Shown here: positions 53,633-62,521 of the stretch, in pieces
How positions within the stretch are numbered: the stretch's first letter is position 1
Layout of the letters: the number at the start of each line of letters is the position of its first letter
From: Anaerococcus obesiensis ph10
Lineage (GTDB): Bacteria; Bacillota; Clostridia; Tissierellales; Peptoniphilaceae
DNA: 64,000 nt
NCBI RefSeq assembly: GCF_000311745.1
Contig: NZ_HE978531.1
Location: 535,167 to 599,166 of the forward strand
Direction: 5' to 3'
The notes under the pieces: model-generated
Seen by the model: only the letters and a program-made list of their open reading frames with translations
Database searches by the model: none
Told to the model about the DNA's origin: nothing
Program-made: the position numbers and the translations under genes

Positions 53633-54928
53633 GTGAGGTATGCTCCAGATTATAAGATTTCTCTAGAGAAATCATATGAATTATTGGAAGATGCCGAAAT
53701 CTCTGAAATTCCTATTGATTTAAATAAAATTATTGATTGCTTTAGCAATGAAATCAGTGTAAAAACTTACTCTGAATATATGAATTATGCTAACTGTTCT
53801 TTACAAGATGTGATTGATTTTTTCGATAGTGATTTAGGCGCTTGTAGTTATAGACCCGATACAAATAAGTATATTATTTATTATAATGACGTGGATAAAA
53901 CTGAGAACTGGATTAGATTTACCATCGCTCATGAACTAGGACATATTTTTATTGGTCATCACCAAATGTATGGTGTTGATGTTCTATCCAGAAAGGGTGT
54001 TGGTAAACATAAATACGAAGAACTTGAAAAAGAAGCAAATAATTTTGCTAGGAATCTATTATCACCTGCACCTCTTGCTGAACAAGTTGTTATGTTTGAA
54101 AAAAAGAAAAATCCTAGCACGCTATCTGATTTATTTAGCATAACTGTCCCAGCTGCTGAGGTTAGATTACAATACATTTCAAGAGACTTAAGAGATTTTT
54201 CTAATTCTATGCTTTCTTTCTTTAAAAACACATTTAATCCTCTCAGTATATATTGCCCTGAGTGTGGTGTTGAACACGAAAAAGGAACAGACTATTGTGC
54301 TAATTGTGGTTCTAAATCTTTAGCTTTTGGATTTAAATATAAGCGTTTATCTGATAGTAACAATTCTATTAAGTATAGTACTTGTATTATATGTGGTCAT
54401 AACAACTTTAATCGTCATGCAAAATTTTGTCCTATATGTGGGGTTCCTATATATAACTCTTGTTCTGATAACAAGGATCACGAAGTTAGACTAACTGATT
54501 ATTACTGCTCAACATGCGGAAGTCCCACTACAATGAAAGATTATATTAAAGAGAATACAGAAAAAAGAGGTGAACGAGATATGCTTTATGAAGATGGTGT
54601 AGAATTTGATGAATCAACAATGAAAGTAAAAATTTGTCCTAAATGTGGAAACGAAGAATTTAGTGATAATGCATTATTTTGCAAAATATGTGGAACGAAC
54701 TTATATAATGATTGTGAAGGAATTCATACTCAGAATTTTAATGGTTTTGATGATATTGGTGAAATACATCATAACCCAAGTAATGCCAGATACTGCGAAA
54801 CTTGTGGGGCTAAAACAAGATTTTTTATAGATGGAATCTTATGCGACCACAGTGAATACAATAAAGATTTTACTGATGATTCTAATTCAGGATTTGATTT
54901 TTCAAGTGATGATCAGATTCCTTTCTAA
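53633..54928 (+). CDS. ImmA/IrrE-type metalloprotease with C-terminal zinc ribbons
   Basis: A 431-residue protein. The first 190 residues are an ImmA/IrrE domain with HELGH (H100, E101, H104) and a later acidic ligand in ELEKEANNFARNLLSP. From about residue 204 there are repeated zinc ribbons: CPECG/CANCG, CIICG/CPICG, CSTCG, CPKCG/CKICG, CETCG. ImmA enzymes cleave the cognate repressor. The start is GTG 53633, after the repressor stop. The zinc-rich tail is unusual for the family and may bind DNA, or partners. Confidence 0.87.
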   Translation: MRYAPDYKISLEKSYELLEDAEISEIPIDLNKIIDCFSNEISVKTYSEYMNYANCSLQDVIDFFDSDLGACSYRPDTNKYIIYYNDVDKTENWIRFTIAHELGHIFIGHHQMYGVDVLSRKGVGKHKYEELEKEANNFARNLLSPAPLAEQVVMFEKKKNPSTLSDLFSITVPAAEVRLQYISRDLRDFSNSMLSFFKNTFNPLSIYCPECGVEHEKGTDYCANCGSKSLAFGFKYKRLSDSNNSIKYSTCIICGHNNFNRHAKFCPICGVPIYNSCSDNKDHEVRLTDYYCSTCGSPTTMKDYIKENTEKRGERDMLYEDGVEFDESTMKVKICPKCGNEEFSDNALFCKICGTNLYNDCEGIHTQNFNGFDDIGEIHHNPSNARYCETCGAKTRFFIDGILCDHSEYNKDFTDDSNSGFDFSSDDQIPF

Positions 54929-54934
54929 CTAAAA

Positions 54935-54970
54935 GAACTAGCCTATTTATTTTTGGCTAGCTCTTTTTTT
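54935..54970 (+). terminator. terminator of the repressor operon
   Basis: GAACTAGCC/GGCTAGCTC arms with one mismatch, followed by seven T on the plus strand, seven bases after the protease stop. Downstream, TCTATTCTGTC-CAC/TAC occurs twice at about 54984-55026 as a short direct repeat. Confidence 0.8.
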
Positions 54971-55081
54971 AATATATTTTATATGTCTATTCTGTCCACT
55001 CTCCCTATAAATATCTATTCTGTCTACACACCCCTACGATTTTTACTATTGATATGTTCCCACAAGGTGTTTTTCTAATTG

Positions 55082-55125
55082 AAAAATAGCTTTTAAGATT
55101 TCTTCTAAAATCCTAAAAGCCATTA
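55082..55125 (-). terminator. terminator of the recombinase gene at 55148
   Basis: GGCTTTTAGGATTT and AAATCTTAAAAGCT pair with a few mismatches, followed by ATTTTTC on the minus strand, about 25 bases after the recombinase stop. Confidence 0.6.
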
Positions 55126-55147
55126 GTTTCAACACTTTTATAGCTTG

Positions 55148-56947
55148 TTATTCTATTTTCTTGACATCAATACTACAGTCTCCACATGTGTTGTCAATAG
55201 GATAGGAATACAAATTATTAACCTCGTCGCTTGAATGAGGATACAATTTGTTGTCAGTTTCCTCATTAACTTCCTTGGCATTTTTTCTTCTGCTCTTGAA
55301 TAATCTTCCGTCCTGAGAATCTTTTTTTCCAGTCTTATATATGATAGTAATCATTGCAGGATCAATTTCACCTTCATCGTTAGTTCCCCCAATGATGATT
55401 TTATCTACTATACTTTCAAATACTGCCCTATCAAATTCCTCAAGATATTTATTGGACTCAAGTAATTTTTTAAACCCCTCGAGCCTTTTCTTCAACGCTT
55501 TTTCATCAGTGAGTGTTACTTCTAAAGTCCTTTTTTCTGCAAGTAATTTCTCTTTACTAATAGCTATTTCATTATACTTATCCTGATATATATCCATGCT
55601 GATTGATTCATTCAGCCTTAACTCAACAAGATCCTTTTCTTTCTTTAGTATCTTATCAAGTTGATTTGTTATCTTCTTCAGGTCTTTAGCTAAACTGTTG
55701 TCTTTCAATTCTTCTTCCACAGTTTTAAGGAATTCATTAGTAATTTCAACATTATTGTGGCATACCTGACGATAACTTTCCATGAATGCTTTTTCTATGG
55801 CTTCTTCTTCAATCCCTTTACTATGCGGACAATACTTCTTTCCGTTTTTAGTAGCATTGACACACTGCCATATAACTTTTGTATACTCTGAACTCGAATG
55901 CCAATTTCTTCTTGAAAGATTATGACCACAAAATCCACATTCAAGCATACTGCTAAAAGCATATTTTCTTGAATACTTTTCTCTCTTACCGCCATTATTA
56001 GCAACGGTATTTCTGTTTTTTGACCTTCTTAATCTAATACCTTGAGCTTTTTCAAAATCTTCTTCCGAAATGATTGGCTCGTGATGGTTCTCTATATAAA
56101 ACTTATCCTGTTCTCCGAAATTATCCAATCTTCTCTTTGAAATAGGATCAACCGTATAGGTCTTTCCCATCATAAGATCCCCTTTATATTTCTCATTTTT
56201 TATGATTCCTAAAACTGTTGTTTCCGTCCATCTTTTATTTCCTCTTGGCGATAAATATCCTTGTTCTTCAAGTTCTCTGGAGATTACCATACCGCCAACA
56301 CCTTCAATATATCTTCTGAAAATATATCTTACAATCTCAGCTTCTTTTTCATTGATAGAAATGCTTTTAGTTTCCGGATCATAGTCATAGCCTAAACACC
56401 CTTGAAAGCCTACCATTTCTCCTCTTTCCATCTTCATTCTCAAACCTTTTTTGACATTGGCTGAAATGTTCTCTACTTCCTGTTGCGCAACTGAACTTAA
56501 AATTGTTAAAAGCAACTCTCCGTCCATTGTTAAGGTGTTTATGTTTTCCTCTTCAAAAAAGACCGCAACATTAAACTCTTTCAACTTTCTTACATACTTT
56601 AAGGTGTCTAATGTATTTCTTGCAAATCTTGATATAGACTTTGTAATTATCATATCTATATCGCCGTTCATACAGTCGTTTATTAATCTTTGAAAGTCAA
56701 TTCTTCGATCAACCTGTGTTCCTGTTATCGCCTCGTCAGCATATATTCCGGCAAGAGTCCACTCTTTATTTTTCTGTATAAATTCTGTGTAATGTTCTAC
56801 CTGAGAATTATAGCTATTAATCTGATCTTCAGTATCCGTACTAACTCTGCAATAAGCTGCCACTCTCTTTATTGAGCGTTGAACACACCCTGATGCAGTT
56901 CTTTTCAGTGTGGTATCACCTTTAATAACTTTAACATCCTTTTTCAC
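55148..56947 (-). CDS. large serine recombinase, second locus
   Basis: A 599-residue large serine recombinase starting at GTG 56947 (GGAGG seven bases upstream). The nucleophile is Ser36 in AYCRVST, the arginine motif SRFARNT. Recombinase domain (VRYIFRRYIEGVGGMVI, NEKYKGDLMMGKTYT), zinc ribbon (CGFCGHNLSRR, CVNATKNGKKYC) and coiled coil follow, then an added tail of about 70 residues ending CGDCSIDVKKIE. That tail overlaps the att-like motif. The gene lies at the left end of the ICE-like right part, so it may belong to that element or serve the prophage. Confidence 0.9.
   Translation of the reverse strand: MKKDVKVIKGDTTLKRTASGCVQRSIKRVAAYCRVSTDTEDQINSYNSQVEHYTEFIQKNKEWTLAGIYADEAITGTQVDRRIDFQRLINDCMNGDIDMIITKSISRFARNTLDTLKYVRKLKEFNVAVFFEEENINTLTMDGELLLTILSSVAQQEVENISANVKKGLRMKMERGEMVGFQGCLGYDYDPETKSISINEKEAEIVRYIFRRYIEGVGGMVISRELEEQGYLSPRGNKRWTETTVLGIIKNEKYKGDLMMGKTYTVDPISKRRLDNFGEQDKFYIENHHEPIISEEDFEKAQGIRLRRSKNRNTVANNGGKREKYSRKYAFSSMLECGFCGHNLSRRNWHSSSEYTKVIWQCVNATKNGKKYCPHSKGIEEEAIEKAFMESYRQVCHNNVEITNEFLKTVEEELKDNSLAKDLKKITNQLDKILKKEKDLVELRLNESISMDIYQDKYNEIAISKEKLLAEKRTLEVTLTDEKALKKRLEGFKKLLESNKYLEEFDRAVFESIVDKIIIGGTNDEGEIDPAMITIIYKTGKKDSQDGRLFKSRRKNAKEVNEETDNKLYPHSSDEVNNLYSYPIDNTCGDCSIDVKKIE
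55166..55188. other. att-like motif, right copy
   Basis: ATCAA-ta-CTACAGTCTCCACATG, 21 of 23 positions as at 3430-3452. In one minus-strand frame it reads THVETVVLMSRK-stop, the C-terminal peptide of rRNA uracil methyltransferases; in the frame of the recombinase it encodes CGDCSID. Together with the left copy it brackets 51.7 kb. Confidence 0.5.
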
Positions 56948-57006
56948 TGCACTGCCTCCTTTTTGTATCTTTCTATGCAGTTCTATTATACCACACTTGC
57001 AAAACA

Positions 57007-57153
57007 TTATAAATATAATTCTGTAGAGATATTATACTTTTTCATCAGCTTTAGTTTTATCTTTTTATATTCAATATCACTGAGCAAGTGCTTAGAAAGT
57101 AACATAGACAGCATAGATAATTGGAGGCTATATCTTAATAGTTCATTATTCAT
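57007..57153 (-). CDS. 48-residue SHOCT-like protein upstream of the recombinase
   Basis: MNNELLRYSLQLSML, then LLSKHLLSDIEYKKIKLKLM and a short tail; the pattern L-x(2)-D-x-E-Y-x-K-I is the same as in the 8247-8456 protein. AGGAGG lies eight bases before the ATG. It is too short for usual gene lists, and lies 59 bases before the recombinase start. Confidence 0.65.
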   Translation of the reverse strand: MNNELLRYSLQLSMLSMLLSKHLLSDIEYKKIKLKLMKKYNISTELYL

Positions 57154-57607
57154 TCTAAATCCTCCTCATATAATTTTATCTAAAGTTTTATGACATTAAC
57201 GGGTGCTTAGGATAAGCAACATTGGAATCTCACCACCGCCCCTGTTAAGATGAGCCGGCTTTCACTAAAGAAGTATCATTATCATTACTTAGGTCATCGC
57301 TCGCAAAGTTATCCTCGTTCTTTGCTTTAAGAAAATTTATTTATCGCTCGTTTCCTTCTATCCTTGTCTTTGACAGTATTCATTTAAACCGAATTTCTTC
57401 AGCAGGAAAGTCATGGCGTAAATTCCTTACGCTCACTAAGTAATTAAAAGTCCCGTCATGGTCTATTCAGTTTTCAAGGAACAATAGCCTAACGGCTTTA
57501 AGAGAGATTCTCTTCAACTTTATTGTTTTCATCACTTCTTTAAAAAAATATAAGGACAGATCTCCCTTCAATTTATAAAGGAAAATCTGCCCCCATCTAC
57601 AAGGCGT
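57154..57607. other. intergenic stretch with ICE-type conserved sequence
   Basis: 450 bases with noticeably higher G+C than the surroundings and without a clear gene. On the minus strand two short SD-less frames (about 20 codons each) and a 29-codon open tail ending DTSLVKAGSS are present, perhaps eroded coding sequence. The block resembles spacer sequence seen in Gram-positive ICEs downstream of the small sigma factor gene, as I recall. Confidence 0.35.
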
Positions 57608-58024
57608 TTACTTTATAAATTCTTTCAAAAGCACCTTTAGCTTTTTAAGAATATTGTTTTTTCGCCATTGTATAGCTTGATAGCTTACTTTCTTACTTCT
57701 TGCTACACTCGATAATGTTTCATCATTAAAATACAAACGCTCTATGATGTCCCTTTCTTCATCATTCAGCCTTGACATAGCCTTTCTGACTGTTTCAATT
57801 AAGATCTGAGTTTCAATTATTTTTTCTACATCCACACTTTCATCAGCAAGGTTATCCACAAAATTCCCGTCATGATCCAATGATGAAAAAAAGAGCAAGT
57901 GGTTTTTCTTGTCCACCTGCTCTAAATACTTTTCGTGTTCTTTTTCTCGCCAGTAGACTTTATAAATATCTTCACTGACTTTTACCTTTTGCCCTCTGAC
58001 ATAAAGGTAATACTCTTTTGCCAT
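57608..58024 (-). CDS. ICE-type sigma-70 family factor
   Basis: A 138-residue sigma-like protein: MAKEYYLYVRGQKVKVSEDIY, then VYWREKEHEKYLEQ, and a C-terminal region 4 HTH (LNDEERDIIERLYFNDETLSSVARSKKVSYQAI in two steps). Such genes are typical of Tn916- and Tn1549-like conjugative transposons (orf7-like), so this part is ICE backbone. ATG 58024 follows GGAGGAAAC. Confidence 0.85.
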   Translation of the reverse strand: MAKEYYLYVRGQKVKVSEDIYKVYWREKEHEKYLEQVDKKNHLLFFSSLDHDGNFVDNLADESVDVEKIIETQILIETVRKAMSRLNDEERDIIERLYFNDETLSSVARSKKVSYQAIQWRKNNILKKLKVLLKEFIK

Positions 58025-58064
58025 AAAGTTTCCTCCATTTCTTTTTTTGTCTGCGTTTTTAGAC

Positions 58065-58147
58065 AAAAAAAGGAGGACTTCTGCACATAGGCATAAAAAG
58101 TCCTCTAAAATGAACGAAACCCGTTCTTTCCTTAATTGTATTTAATT
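58065..58147 (-). terminator. terminator in an 80-bp repeat (copy 2)
   Basis: GAGGACTT/AAGTCCTC arms with seven T on the minus strand, then the AATTGTATTTAATT tract, as at 8871-8952. A further TTTTTTTGTCT/AGACAAAAAAA hairpin overlaps on the sigma gene side (58042-58071). It ends the Feo operon. Confidence 0.7.
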
Positions 58148-58284
58148 GTTTAGACGAGTGAGTATATGAAAAGACTGACAGATATAAAGTTTATAGAAAA
58201 AGGGCTATTTTTATTGCGACTTATTATTTGAAATAAACATATAGACTTTCCCATTTTATTCCTCCATTTATTTACCGTTTATTA

Positions 58285-58518
58285 TCAATCTTTTACAATC
58301 CAAATATCATCTTGATTAACAACACAATTCGAGCATCCCGAACATTGACTTTGGCATTTACTTGTTGCAGACCTTTTAGTTTTTACCAAATATCCATTAT
58401 TTTCGAGATATTCAATTTTCATTTTTACACTATCTAAATCCTCACCTGTCAGTTCAGCAAGTTCTTGCAAAGTGCAAGTCTTTTTCTTTTTCAATACTTC
58501 TAATAGTTGTATAAGCAT
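58285..58518 (-). CDS. feoC: FeoC-like regulator
   Basis: A 77-residue winged-helix protein: QLLEVLKKKKTCTLQELAEL, EYLENNGYLVKT, and a Cys cluster CQSQCSGCSNC that could hold an iron-sulfur cluster. FeoC controls or stabilises FeoB. ATG 58518 has AAGGTG eight bases upstream, four to thirteen bases after the FeoB stop. Confidence 0.83.
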   Translation of the reverse strand: MLIQLLEVLKKKKTCTLQELAELTGEDLDSVKMKIEYLENNGYLVKTKRSATSKCQSQCSGCSNCVVNQDDIWIVKD

Positions 58519-58530
58519 ACTTATCACACC

Positions 58531-60552
58531 TTAAAAAATCAGTAGTCCAATATGATATGCAACACAAGATATAATTAGAGCCGATAATATATAATACAGT
58601 GCTATTTTTATCGTCCATTTTTTTGAATGTGTTTCTTGTGCGGTAGCTGCAAGAGCCATCAAACAAGGCATATTGAAGAAAAAGGCAAAAGTAAATGCTA
58701 AGGCTTCCGGCTTTGAAATCATTGTCAACATATTATTGCTTAGAATAGCGGTATCTACTGTCCCTTTAACCTCAACTGCATGCCATATTCCTGAAGAAGT
58801 AAATAATGATGCCATTACTCCTAATGCCGATTCTTTTCCCATTGCAGAAGCAACAAAAGCCATAAATAATTGCCATGGTAACCCAAACAATTTTGTTACA
58901 GGCTCTATAAATGTTCCTACTTTATAAATAAGGCTGTTAGCTATATTTCCATCAGGCGTATAGGCAAGAATCCAAAATATAACAGAAATAAGGATAATGA
59001 TACTCAATGCCCTTTTCAGTACATTTCCCATCCTATTCATTACAGAAGAAAGTAAATTTTTCCAATGTGGCTTGTGATATGGTGGAAGTTCCATAATCAT
59101 TCCAAAATGTTCACTTCCCTCATAAAGCGATTTTCTGAAAATCCTATATGTGATTAGTAAATGTAGAAAAGCAACTGCAAATAGGCTTAATATCACAAAT
59201 ACTGCCTGTTTTCCGAAGAATGTTCCTGTAACAAGCCCGACTACTCCCCATGTTGACCCGCAAGGGACTACCCAAGATAATGCAATCGTCATAACCCTCT
59301 GTCCCCATGAATCAATTACTCTCGTTCCTGTGATTCCACCTATATTACAGCCGAAACTTAACAAGAACGGCATAATTGCTTTTCCTTGCAATCCTAATTT
59401 CGACATAGTGTTGTCAAAGACATAGGAAACTCTTGCCATATATCCTACATCTTCCAAGAATCCAAATACTAAGCTAATTCCCAATACATAACTTGCCATT
59501 TGCAATGCAAAAGTAATTGCAGTCATTACGGCTCCACACAAAAGTGAAATCAGCCAATTTGATACTCCAATGGCGACAAGCCCCTTTGCCAACAATGTTG
59601 ATATTTTAGGTATAACAAACCCAAATAACCCCATTAGCGGAAATCCGATGAGCATAGAAGCAACTAATCCTAAAATGATAACTCCGATAGCCATAGGTTT
59701 TCCGAAAGCTTTACTTGTGGCTATACGATCAAATTTGCTTCTCTTAAATACTCTCTTTTTCTGAATAACATTTGCATTGATAAGTTTATCTATCCATTCA
59801 AATTTACAATTACCGGTTATTAAATTGCCATTTTTTATGCTTTTTAATACGTTCTCTATTTCTTCAAATTCGACTTTTTCAACATTATCTTTTACTAACG
59901 CAATTACTTTTGCATCCTGATCTAATAATTTTCCGATAATCCACGACTTTGAAAATACACCTATACCTTTATCAGGGATATGTTTTTTTAATAGCTTATA
60001 GTTATCTCCAACAATATTTTCATATGCCCTTTCTAAATTTTCGTCAGATAAAATTTTTCCTCTATCTGAATGCTCCAGAAAAGCATAAAACTCTTTGTAT
60101 TCCTTTTTATCTGCCGCAACGATAGGAATGACAGGTATATTCAAGGATTTTTGTAACCCCTTTATATTTATATTTTTCCCTTGACTTGTAGCAACATCCA
60201 TCATGTTCATGATTAAGACAACCGGAATATTTATTCCAATGTAGTCAGAGAGCATAAATAGACTTCGATTTAATTGTGAAGCATCTGCCATAATAGCAAT
60301 TAGGTCTGCGTTCCCGGTTTCTATATATTCTCTTGTTATAACTTCTTCCTCTGAATTTGCTGATAATCCGTAAGTTCCTGGTAAATCCACAATCGTATAA
60401 TTGGTATCTTTATACGAAAATTCGCCTTCTTTTTTCTCAACGGTTTTACCCGGCCAATTTCCAACATGTTGATTTGAGCCTGTCAACCCATTAAACAAAG
60501 TCGATTTTCCAGAATTAGGCTGCCCCAGCAAAGCAATCGTTATTTTCTTCAT
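58531..60552 (-). CDS. feoB: ferrous iron transporter FeoB
   Basis: A 673-residue FeoB. The N-terminal GTPase has G1 GQPNSGKST, G2-like GNWPGKTVEKKEG, G3 VDLPGTYGL and G4 NMMD. The membrane core has Gate motifs LPFLLSFGCNIGGITGTRVI and the second ELPPYHKPHW region. It imports Fe2+. A FeoA gene precedes it by three bases and a FeoC gene follows, giving the full Feo set. Confidence 0.95.
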   Translation of the reverse strand: MKKITIALLGQPNSGKSTLFNGLTGSNQHVGNWPGKTVEKKEGEFSYKDTNYTIVDLPGTYGLSANSEEEVITREYIETGNADLIAIMADASQLNRSLFMLSDYIGINIPVVLIMNMMDVATSQGKNINIKGLQKSLNIPVIPIVAADKKEYKEFYAFLEHSDRGKILSDENLERAYENIVGDNYKLLKKHIPDKGIGVFSKSWIIGKLLDQDAKVIALVKDNVEKVEFEEIENVLKSIKNGNLITGNCKFEWIDKLINANVIQKKRVFKRSKFDRIATSKAFGKPMAIGVIILGLVASMLIGFPLMGLFGFVIPKISTLLAKGLVAIGVSNWLISLLCGAVMTAITFALQMASYVLGISLVFGFLEDVGYMARVSYVFDNTMSKLGLQGKAIMPFLLSFGCNIGGITGTRVIDSWGQRVMTIALSWVVPCGSTWGVVGLVTGTFFGKQAVFVILSLFAVAFLHLLITYRIFRKSLYEGSEHFGMIMELPPYHKPHWKNLLSSVMNRMGNVLKRALSIIILISVIFWILAYTPDGNIANSLIYKVGTFIEPVTKLFGLPWQLFMAFVASAMGKESALGVMASLFTSSGIWHAVEVKGTVDTAILSNNMLTMISKPEALAFTFAFFFNMPCLMALAATAQETHSKKWTIKIALYYILSALIISCVAYHIGLLIF

Positions 60553-60555
60553 ATC

Positions 60556-60780
60556 TCAAAGTACCTCCATCATTATTTTCTCTGCCTCTATCTTATTGAC
60601 AGCTATCATCGTATCTCTACAATAAATGAGAATAGGTTGCTTTTTATAATTCTGGATAACTTCAACATCGCTTCCGACAGTTATTCCGATAGATATTATT
60701 CTGCTTTGAAAATGTGTATCACCAATAATTTCAACAACTTTACCTTTTGTCTTTTCTTTCAAAGTACTAAGCCTCTCCAT
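60556..60780 (-). CDS. feoA: ferrous iron transport protein FeoA
   Basis: A 74-residue SH3-like protein: GKVVEIIGDTHFQSRIISIGITVGSDVEVI and PILIYCRDTMIAVNKIEAEKI in pieces. It helps FeoB. It overlaps the upstream ABC gene by 14 bases, so the ABC pair and the Feo genes form one operon. Confidence 0.9.
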   Translation of the reverse strand: MERLSTLKEKTKGKVVEIIGDTHFQSRIISIGITVGSDVEVIQNYKKQPILIYCRDTMIAVNKIEAEKIMMEVL

Positions 60781-62521
60781 AACTATTCTCCTTTATCATC
60801 CACTTTTTCGCTCTTTCCTGTGTATTTACCATTTCATAGTAATGTCCTTTTTTTCCATAAAGTTCATTATGATTTCCTTGTTCTTCAATTCTTCCGTTAT
60901 TTATCAAAATAATTTGATTAGCGTTTTTAATGGTATTCAATCTGTGAGCAATAACAAAAACTGTCTTTCCTTGCATTAAATGCTCCAAAGCATTATTGAT
61001 TTTAGCTTCATTATCAGGATCAAGAGAAGCTGTAGATTCATCCAACAAAAGAATTGGTGCATCCTTCAGAATCGCTCTTGCAATAGCAATCCTTTGTCGT
61101 TCACCGCCGGATAATGTACTTCCTCCATCTTTTATTTCCGTTTCATATCCATCCTTCATTTTCAAAATAAATTCATGGCAACAAGCTAATTTTGCAGCTT
61201 GATAAACTTCTTCCTTTGTTGCATTAGGTTTTCCAACCCTGATATTGTTATAAACAGTATCGGTTAACAGTACATTATCTTGAAAAACCTGACTAACATA
61301 TTTAAGCAACACATCAGGTTTTATGGATTTTATATTTTTTCCACCAATTATAATTTCTCCACTATTTACATCCCAAAATCTTGCAATCAAATTAGCGATT
61401 GTAGTTTTTCCTCCACCGGAAGGACCAATTAAAGCTGTAGAAGTTCCTTCTTTTGCTTCAAAAGAAATATTGTTCAGAATCGTTTTATTTCTATCATAAG
61501 AAAAATTTACATTCTTAAATTGAATATCAAAATTTTCTAATTCAACTTCATTTTCAGAATAAGGCAATGGCTTCGTTTCATAAGCTTTCTCAAGATTACT
61601 TGCAGCTAATTTCAAATCTTTCAATAGTCCATAGGAATGTTGAAAGGCAATAAGAAGTGCAGATAATGCTAAACTCATAAGCATAAAAGCCACAAACTGT
61701 TCAGTTCTAACACTACCATCTATAAGCAAATATCCTCCTATAAGAAGAACTATCGGAAGCAAAAAGTTAACTGTGATAAAGTACATACTTGTAGGTAACG
61801 CCATTTTCTTTTCTGCGTTTACGCTTGTCTTTCTAACATTTTCAAGTGTATTTATCATTCTTTCAAAATGTTCACTTGTCATATTAGCTGACTTAAACGC
61901 TTTCATACCTTGAATGTACTCTAAAATAATAGAAATCATCTTAGAATTTAAATTTCTTTTTCTTGCCCCGTATTTTTCTATCAATTTGTTGCCCCATATC
62001 AACATAGGATATGCGATAAGCAATACTAAACACTCTAATAATGCGAGCTTCCAATCGATAAAAAATGTGCCTAATAAAATCAATATTGCTGTAACTGCCG
62101 TTTTAATAACCGATGGTAAAGTGTGCGTTATGATCAGTTCAAAACTACTCAAATCCTTTGTAAGAGTTGATAATAGATAACCACTACTATTTTTTTGGAA
62201 ATGACCAAGGCTCAAACTCCTATAATGATTTGCTAAATCCAAACGCATATCTCCACACATTTCAGCTCCTCTTGAAAAGCTCAAATAGTATGCATGCCTA
62301 TAAATCAGTATCCTTGCAATCATACTGATGAAACATATTACCGTATATTCTATGATTAAGGTTTTAGTTAATGTATTTTGCAATATATTAACAACGGTAA
62401 AATAGAGCATTAAATACAAAACAATGCTTCCTATCGAATCAATAACCATTAGAAAAATCGGTAAATACAATTTTTCTTTTTTATCTTTCAGAAGTGTTCT
62501 AATAATCTTAAGCATTTGCAT
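60767..62521 (-). CDS. half ABC transporter in the Feo operon
   Basis: A 584-residue half transporter with six membrane helices and an ATPase domain: Walker A GPSGGGKTT, signature LSGGERQR, Walker B ILLLDESTASLD, switch IAHRLNTI. It pairs with the next gene upstream. The ATPase domain resembles that of the 10452-12197 protein, and both pairs may import siderophore-like compounds. Confidence 0.87.
   Translation of the reverse strand: MQMLKIIRTLLKDKKEKLYLPIFLMVIDSIGSIVLYLMLYFTVVNILQNTLTKTLIIEYTVICFISMIARILIYRHAYYLSFSRGAEMCGDMRLDLANHYRSLSLGHFQKNSSGYLLSTLTKDLSSFELIITHTLPSVIKTAVTAILILLGTFFIDWKLALLECLVLLIAYPMLIWGNKLIEKYGARKRNLNSKMISIILEYIQGMKAFKSANMTSEHFERMINTLENVRKTSVNAEKKMALPTSMYFITVNFLLPIVLLIGGYLLIDGSVRTEQFVAFMLMSLALSALLIAFQHSYGLLKDLKLAASNLEKAYETKPLPYSENEVELENFDIQFKNVNFSYDRNKTILNNISFEAKEGTSTALIGPSGGGKTTIANLIARFWDVNSGEIIIGGKNIKSIKPDVLLKYVSQVFQDNVLLTDTVYNNIRVGKPNATKEEVYQAAKLACCHEFILKMKDGYETEIKDGGSTLSGGERQRIAIARAILKDAPILLLDESTASLDPDNEAKINNALEHLMQGKTVFVIAHRLNTIKNANQIILINNGRIEEQGNHNELYGKKGHYYEMVNTQERAKKWMIKENSYGEA

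Noticed and set aside
57240-57560. Short frames between the small SHOCT-like gene and the sigma factor as genes
   Set aside because: Frames of 20-30 codons without clear start sites or family resemblance; noted only as possible relics.
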